NCBI GenBank assembly: GCA_001803565.1
Contig: MHDQ01000013.1
Span: forward strand, 1-9,600
Source of the DNA: Nitrospinae bacterium RIFCSPLOWO2_12_FULL_45_22
GTDB taxonomy: Bacteria; 2-12-FULL-45-22
Direction of reading: 5' to 3'
Length of the DNA stretch: 9,600 nucleotides
Shown here piece by piece: positions 5,995 to 9,600 of the stretch (position 1 is its first letter; every line of letters starts with the position of its first letter). The translations under genes were made by a program, and so were the position numbers. The notes under the pieces were generated by a model. That model saw only the letters and a list, made by a program, of their open reading frames with translations. It was not told where the DNA came from and made no database searches.

Positions 5995-6013
5995 CTGATT
6001 TGGCCCAGTTTTA

Positions 6014-6060
6014 GATTCCTAATCCCTAGGTCGGACGTTCGAGTCGTCTCGGGGGTACCA
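6014..6060 (+). other. attR-like site: 3' fragment of a tRNA-Arg(CCU) gene
   Basis: Read on the plus strand: anticodon loop TTCCTAA (6016-6022; anticodon CCT at 6018-6020, T33 and A37 in place), anticodon-stem 3' strand TCCCT, variable loop AGGTC (6028-6032), T stem GGACG/CGTCT around TTCGAGT (6033-6049), acceptor 3' strand CGGGGGT (6050-6056), discriminator A and encoded CCA (6058-6060). Upstream, pairing survives only for the inner two stem bases (G6014, A6015). The sequence where the acceptor 5' strand should be (about 5985-5991) is GGCTAAA, which cannot pair. So only the 3' part is present, left when an element crossed over within the anticodon arm. The tRNA-Arg(CCU) gene is a known integration target (E. 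coli argW). Confidence 0.8.
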
Positions 6061-6096
6061 ATAAAATCAAGCTACCATATCCCAAATGGCCCGCCT

Positions 6097-6137
6097 GCCG
6101 GAGTCATGAAATATCTGTCTTTCTAGTCCGGCCTTTT
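6097..6137 (+). terminator. Possible weak terminator that once followed the tRNA gene
   Basis: GCCGGA (6097-6102) pairs with TCCGGC (6127-6132), followed by CTTTT. The loop of 24 bases is long and the stem has only six pairs, so the call is weak. The position, 37 bases after the tRNA CCA, would suit the native terminator of the tRNA-Arg transcript. Confidence 0.3.
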
Positions 6138-6254
6138 CACAGACTTTCAGCTATGCCCTCTTAAGTCCCACTGCAAGAAAAGCATCCTACCCCCATTATT
6201 ATTGGTGGTATCGGAGTCAATATAGATAATACCTGGAGTTGATAGAAAAAAGAG

Positions 6255-6284
6255 TTGACATAGGGGGATACCATCATTTATTAT
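6255..6284 (+). promoter_or_regulatory. Sigma70-type promoter for the DUF362-AOR operon
   Basis: A perfect -35 TTGACA (6255-6260) is followed after 18 bases by TATTAT (6279-6284), five of six matches to the -10 consensus. Transcription would start near 6291, leaving a leader of about 125 bases before the GTG at 6417. The promoter lies right of the att scar, so the operon keeps its own promoter whether or not the element is present. Confidence 0.6.
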
Positions 6285-6330
6285 CGGTGAAGAAGTTTTT
6301 TGAGGTAAATTTAAAGAAGGCAAGGGGATA

Positions 6331-6420
6331 ATGAGAAAAGAGAGGTTTTTTGGCAAGTATCAAGTATATAGAAAAGCTGACCCAGTTTGGTCTATTTTGC
6401 GTAGGAGGAGAGTAAGGTGA
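6331..6420 (+). CDS. Possible 29-residue basic leader peptide overlapping the DUF362 start
   Basis: An ATG at 6331 opens 29 codons that end at TGA 6418-6420, overlapping the GTG start of the next gene by 4 bases (GTGA), as in translationally coupled pairs. AAGGGG lies only three bases before the ATG and AGAAGG ten bases before. The peptide is very basic (eight Arg, three Lys). However, its Arg run, LRRRRVR, is largely the coding of the next gene's own ribosome site, so composition gives no independent support. It could be a coupling leader or chance. Confidence 0.3.
   Translation: MRKERFFGKYQVYRKADPVWSILRRRRVR
6404..6410 (+). promoter_or_regulatory. Ribosome binding site supporting the GTG start of the DUF362 gene
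   Basis: GGAGGAG lies six bases before GTG 6417-6419. The match and spacing are near ideal, and no ATG in the first residues has a comparable site, so GTG is taken as the start. Confidence 0.75.
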
Positions 6421-7727
6421 CATCTAAAGTTTATTTTATGGATGATCGGGCTATGGCCCCAGAAGAGAGTCTAGTAGCTAAGATGTTGACCGTTGCAGAG
6501 GCCGCGGGTTTTGACGAGATAATCGAACCAGGCAAAACCGTGGCTATTAAGCTCCATATGGGCGAGTATAATAATACCGCTTATCTAAGACCCAGTTATG
6601 TCCGGGCATTAGTGGATAAGGTAAAGGCATTGGGGGGAGAGCCAGTGGTAATGGATACTACTACCCTGCCATATCTGCCCTTCCCATCCAGGGCTACCGC
6701 GGTAGATTACCTAAAGACCGTGGAGAGGAACGGGTTTAATTCTGGTACCGTTGGTTGCCCCATTGTGGTAGCTGACGGCTTTGTAGGGACAGATGACGTA
6801 AGGTTAGATTTGCCGGAAGGGTTTGTCTTGAAAGAGCAGTATGTAGCTACCGGCTTTGCCTTAGCCGATGCGATGATTGTCTTGAGCCATTTCAAGGGGC
6901 ATCCATTAGGTACCTTCGGTGGCTCAATCAAGAATATGGGCGTAGGTTGTGCATCCAAAAGGGGAAAACTCAATCTACACCTGGGTGGACATCCCAAGTA
7001 TGGATTAAAAGCCCGTCCTTTTAATCCTCATATGTGCAGAGGCAAGGAATGCGAAAGGTGGATGCTTTGCCAGACTTGTTGCCCCCGGTACTGTTTCACC
7101 GTTACTGAGCATTCTATTGAATGGAATAGGGACAAATGCGTGGGTTGTTTTGCCTGTCTATTTGTTACTATGTTGTGCGGGGTCTTTGGTGTAGTAGAAG
7201 ACTTTTTCGATGTCAGTGCTGCCGGTATAGCCGACTCTGCCTTAGCTGTCACCAAGACCTTCCTGCCCAATAAGATAGGTTATATCAATATGGCTATTGA
7301 TATCTCACCCTGGTGTGACTGTGTAAACTTCAGTGATAGGGCCTTTGTACCCAACCTGGGTGTTTTTGCCTCTAAAGACCCGGTAGCCGTGGATAGGGCC
7401 TGTATAGATATGGCCAGGGACTCTATAGGCATGCCCGGCTCTATTGCGGAAGAGAAAGGGGCTATTAGCCCCGGTATTCCTAAATTCTCTGCTTGTGCCT
7501 CTTTTCTTGGTGTGAGTGAGAATATCCAGATCAAGACAGGCGAACGGATAGGGTTAGGTAGTCTGGATTATGAATTGGTCCATCAAAAACCGGGTGACCC
7601 GACTAAGTTCTTGTTCACTACGGTACCGGCGGGGTTAAAATTTGGGCCTTATTTTGAGAAGACCCCTATTTATCCCGAAGGTGGATTCAGACAACTAATG
7701 GAAGTACCTATAGAGGAGGTAAGATAG
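6417..7727 (+). CDS. DUF362-domain iron-sulfur protein, probable electron-transfer partner of AOR
   Basis: A 436-residue cytoplasmic protein. The N-terminal DUF362 domain shows TVAIKLHMGE (41-50), a DTTTLP turn (80-85) and the family signature SHFKGHPLG to KNMGVGCASK (157-181). A ferredoxin-like insert follows, with Cys at 207, 212, 218, 221, 222, 226, 241, 244, 247 and 254. DUF362 sequence resumes with WCDC (299-302) and VFASKDPVAVDRACID (316-331). Some DUF362 proteins carry two [4Fe-4S] clusters and are thought to be redox partners. Here the Cys spacing departs from two plain CxxCxxCxxxCP motifs, so the number of clusters is uncertain. The AOR gene starts four bases after the stop, so electron transfer to or from AOR is a reasonable inference, not established. 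Confidence 0.85.
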   Translation: MTSKVYFMDDRAMAPEESLVAKMLTVAEAAGFDEIIEPGKTVAIKLHMGEYNNTAYLRPSYVRALVDKVKALGGEPVVMDTTTLPYLPFPSRATAVDYLKTVERNGFNSGTVGCPIVVADGFVGTDDVRLDLPEGFVLKEQYVATGFALADAMIVLSHFKGHPLGTFGGSIKNMGVGCASKRGKLNLHLGGHPKYGLKARPFNPHMCRGKECERWMLCQTCCPRYCFTVTEHSIEWNRDKCVGCFACLFVTMLCGVFGVVEDFFDVSAAGIADSALAVTKTFLPNKIGYINMAIDISPWCDCVNFSDRAFVPNLGVFASKDPVAVDRACIDMARDSIGMPGSIAEEKGAISPGIPKFSACASFLGVSENIQIKTGERIGLGSLDYELVHQKPGDPTKFLFTTVPAGLKFGPYFEKTPIYPEGGFRQLMEVPIEEVR

Positions 7728-7731
7728 GATC

Positions 7732-9582
7732 ATGAAAGGATACATGGGCAAACTAATCAGGGTGAATCTTACCAAAGGCGAGATCAAGACCGAAGAATTA
7801 GATCCCAAAAAGGCTCGTGACTATATTGGCGGTGCGGGCTTAGGCACCAGGATATGTTATGATGAGATCCCTACCGGGGCTGACCCTTTAGGCCCAGCCA
7901 ATAAGCTGGTGTTTATGACCGGGCCGGTCACGGCTACCAAATTCCCTACCTCAGCCCGCTACGAAGTCTGTACTAAATCACCCCTTACCGGTATCTGGGT
8001 AGATGCCTCTTCTTCGGGCTTCTGGGGAACTCAGTTCAAGACTACAGGTCATGATGGCATAATTATTGAAGGCGCCTCAAGCAAACCGGTCTATCTCTGG
8101 ATTGACAATGATCGTATAGAGTTGCGTGATGCTAGCCATTTATGGGGCAAAGATAGCTTCGAGACCCAGGATATTATCATAAATGAAGTAGGCGATAAAA
8201 AGGCACGGGTTACCTGCATTGGTCAGGCGGGCGAGCGGGAAGTATTGCTCTCTGCTGTGATGAATGACGAGGGCCGGGCCGCTGGCCGGGCGGGGGTCGG
8301 TGCGGTCATGGGCTCTAAAAAATTAAAAGCTATTGCCGCTCGCGGTACCCGTAAGGTAGAAGTAGCAGATGATGAGACCTTTTCTACCTTTTGCAAAAAA
8401 ATGATCCAGGGACTGACCAAACACCCGCTGGTAGAGGCCCTTGGAGTTTATGGCACTGCTTGTATGCTGGATCAGGGCTGGGTAACCGGTGATATCCCCT
8501 TAAAGAATTGGGCTAAAGGCTATTGGAAGGAAGGCTGTGTGGCTATTGGGGGGAAGAAGATGGCCGATACCATCTTGAAGCCCCATGCCGCCTGCTTCAA
8601 CTGCCCCATCCGCTGCGCCCGCTGGATCAAGATAGAGAGCGGCAAATATGCTATGGAAGGGCCAGGGCCAGAATATGAAAGCTTGACCTCCCTGGGTGTC
8701 CTCTGTATGAATGATGACCTGGAGAATATCTGTTACGCTAATGATCTTTGTAACCGCTACGGGCTGGATACAATATCAACGGGCTCGGCTATTGCCTTTG
8801 CTATGGAGGCATACGAAAAAGGGGCCCTGACCAAAGATGATACCGGTGGTCTGGACCTCTCCTGGGGTAATGCGGAGGCAGTTATTGAGCTTACCCGGCT
8901 CATCGGCCAGAGAAAGGGCTTAGGGGAACTGCTAGGCAAGGGTGTCAAGCGGGCAGCGGAAGCCATTGGTAAAGGTAGTGAAAAGTATGCCGTCCATGTA
9001 AAAGGGCTAGAAGTACCCATGCATGACCCCCGGGCCTATCATAGCATGGCGGTCAATTATGCTACTTCACCCCGGGGGGCTTGCCATCTACACGGTGGTC
9101 CTTTTATGTTCGAGTTGGGTTTTATTGCCCCAGAGGCTGGAGTTACTTATAAACCAGGTCGCTTCGATAAGAAGGGTAAAGGGCTTCTGGCAAAAGCGGC
9201 CCAGGATCTGGCCAGTTTAATCAACTCTTTAGTAGTCTGCTTCTTTGCCGGTATGGGCTTGCAGCCACTGCACCATATGGTACTGCTTAATACCGTTACT
9301 GGTGCGGGATATACTACCAAAGAGCTGTTGCTTATCGGCGAGAGGATATCTAACCTCCAGCGGGCCTTCAACCTCCGCTGCGGTATCACGGCCGTGGATG
9401 ATAAATTACCACCCCGATTATTGGAGCCTACACCGGATGGTGGTGCAGCCGGTAGGGTACCGGATATAAAATTTCAGTTGGAGGAATATTATCAGGTACG
9501 AGGCTGGGATGCTAAGGGCATCCCTACCAAGCAGAAATTGCAAGAATTGGGCCTGGAAGAAGTCATCAAAGACTTGTATTGA
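7732..9582 (+). CDS. aor: Tungsten-dependent aldehyde:ferredoxin oxidoreductase
   Basis: Oxidises aldehydes to carboxylic acids in the cytoplasm, passing electrons through a [4Fe-4S] cluster to ferredoxin; the cofactor is a tungsten bis-pterin. The 616-residue length is normal (Pyrococcus furiosus AOR has 605). The cluster ligands C288, C291 and C295 (CFNCPIRC) stand at the same numbers as in the P. furiosus enzyme, and the fourth is C503 (LVVCFF). Other family segments are YIGGAGLGTR (31-40), ARYEV with R76, NDEGRAAGRAGVGAVMGSKK (178-197), GPEYESL (312-318), GLDTISTG (344-351) and the late pterin loop NLRCGITAVDDKLPPR (547-562). AGGAGG is followed by 12 bases to the ATG; a second ATG four codons on has a poorer site. 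The pairing with the DUF362 iron-sulfur gene suggests an operon. The aldehyde substrate cannot be read from the sequence. Confidence 0.95.
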   Translation: MKGYMGKLIRVNLTKGEIKTEELDPKKARDYIGGAGLGTRICYDEIPTGADPLGPANKLVFMTGPVTATKFPTSARYEVCTKSPLTGIWVDASSSGFWGTQFKTTGHDGIIIEGASSKPVYLWIDNDRIELRDASHLWGKDSFETQDIIINEVGDKKARVTCIGQAGEREVLLSAVMNDEGRAAGRAGVGAVMGSKKLKAIAARGTRKVEVADDETFSTFCKKMIQGLTKHPLVEALGVYGTACMLDQGWVTGDIPLKNWAKGYWKEGCVAIGGKKMADTILKPHAACFNCPIRCARWIKIESGKYAMEGPGPEYESLTSLGVLCMNDDLENICYANDLCNRYGLDTISTGSAIAFAMEAYEKGALTKDDTGGLDLSWGNAEAVIELTRLIGQRKGLGELLGKGVKRAAEAIGKGSEKYAVHVKGLEVPMHDPRAYHSMAVNYATSPRGACHLHGGPFMFELGFIAPEAGVTYKPGRFDKKGKGLLAKAAQDLASLINSLVVCFFAGMGLQPLHHMVLLNTVTGAGYTTKELLLIGERISNLQRAFNLRCGITAVDDKLPPRLLEPTPDGGAAGRVPDIKFQLEEYYQVRGWDAKGIPTKQKLQELGLEEVIKDLY

Positions 9583-9600
9583 TTAATTTAGGGACGCAGA

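Larger units (their letters stand above)
1..6060. mobile_element. Right-hand part of an integrative element inserted in a tRNA-Arg gene
   Basis: The segment from the left edge to the tRNA fragment at 6014-6060 reads as one mobile element. Seen in the sequence: an excisionase-like HTH gene overlapping a primase-helicase fusion, an AT-rich repeat region, an AbiTii gene, decayed gene pieces, all genes on one strand, and higher A+T than the DNA right of 6060. The right limit is set by the tRNA 3' fragment. The left limit and the integrase lie outside the window. Xis-like plus primase-helicase is known from phage satellites and integrative plasmids. No capsid, terminase, relaxase or conjugation gene is visible here, so a small satellite or integrative plasmid is the favoured inference. 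Confidence 0.75.
6061..6416 (+). other. Intergenic region between the att scar and the DUF362 gene
   Basis: This is chromosomal leader DNA. It holds a weak stem-loop with a short T-run (6097-6137), a promoter (6255-6284) and a possible 29-codon leader ORF (6331-6420). A minus-strand frame across 6356-6147 has no ribosome site or recognisable content and is taken as chance. Nothing else is seen. Confidence 0.55.

Noticed and set aside
5985-6060. A complete tRNA gene ending at the CCA at 6060
   Set aside because: The place where the acceptor 5' strand, D arm and outer anticodon stem should be does not pair (GGCTAAA against CGGGGGT; TTA against the outer CCT of the stem 3' strand). Only the 3' part is real.
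6147-6356. A 69-codon minus-strand gene right of the att scar
   Set aside because: No ribosome site, a composition of chance type, no recognisable content, and it lies across the plus-strand promoter.
6707-9469. Several open frames of 65-96 codons on both strands across the DUF362 and AOR genes
   Set aside because: They are alternative frames of two clearly functional genes, without ribosome sites or family features.
1-9600. CRISPR array or insertion sequence
   Set aside because: No regularly spaced repeats and no transposase-like frame or IS-type terminal repeats were seen.

Overview
The window joins the right-hand end of an integrated mobile element (about 1-6060) to ordinary bacterial chromosome (about 6061-9600). 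The key evidence is at 6014-6060. These bases match the 3' part of a tRNA-Arg gene with anticodon CCT: anticodon loop, variable loop, T arm, acceptor 3' strand and CCA. There is no 5' half. This is the usual scar of a tyrosine-recombinase element inserted in a tRNA gene. The intact tRNA and probably the integrase should lie beyond the left edge. The DNA left of the scar is visibly richer in A+T than the metabolic genes to its right.

Element side: every gene is on the minus strand. In transcription order from the scar they are: a small three-helix membrane protein overlapping a 54-residue charged protein (5821-5305); a decayed fragment of a major facilitator transporter (5242-5062); an AbiTii-family phage-resistance protein (4960-4046); a 65-residue zinc-ribbon protein (3974-3777); a fragment of a secreted Ig-like protein (3740-3195); an unrecognised 278-residue helical protein (3159-2323); an AT-rich repeat-bearing control region (2322-2144); and an excisionase-like HTH protein overlapping a primase-helicase fusion (2143-148). 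The last two resemble the replication and excision module of a satellite-like or plasmid-like integrative element. The AbiTii gene and perhaps the membrane/small-protein pair look like defence cargo near the att end.

Chromosome side: a good sigma70-type promoter (6255-6284) precedes a plus-strand pair. The first gene is a DUF362 iron-sulfur protein with a GTG start. The second is a tungsten-dependent aldehyde:ferredoxin oxidoreductase starting 4 bases later. They probably oxidise aldehydes to carboxylic acids and pass electrons on through Fe-S clusters.

Organism: an anaerobic bacterium, not an archaeon. It has strong Shine-Dalgarno sites, bacterial promoter hexamers and an encoded tRNA CCA, and the AOR indicates strict anaerobic metabolism. 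The phylum cannot be fixed from this window. No complete RNA gene, CRISPR array, insertion sequence or integrase was seen.
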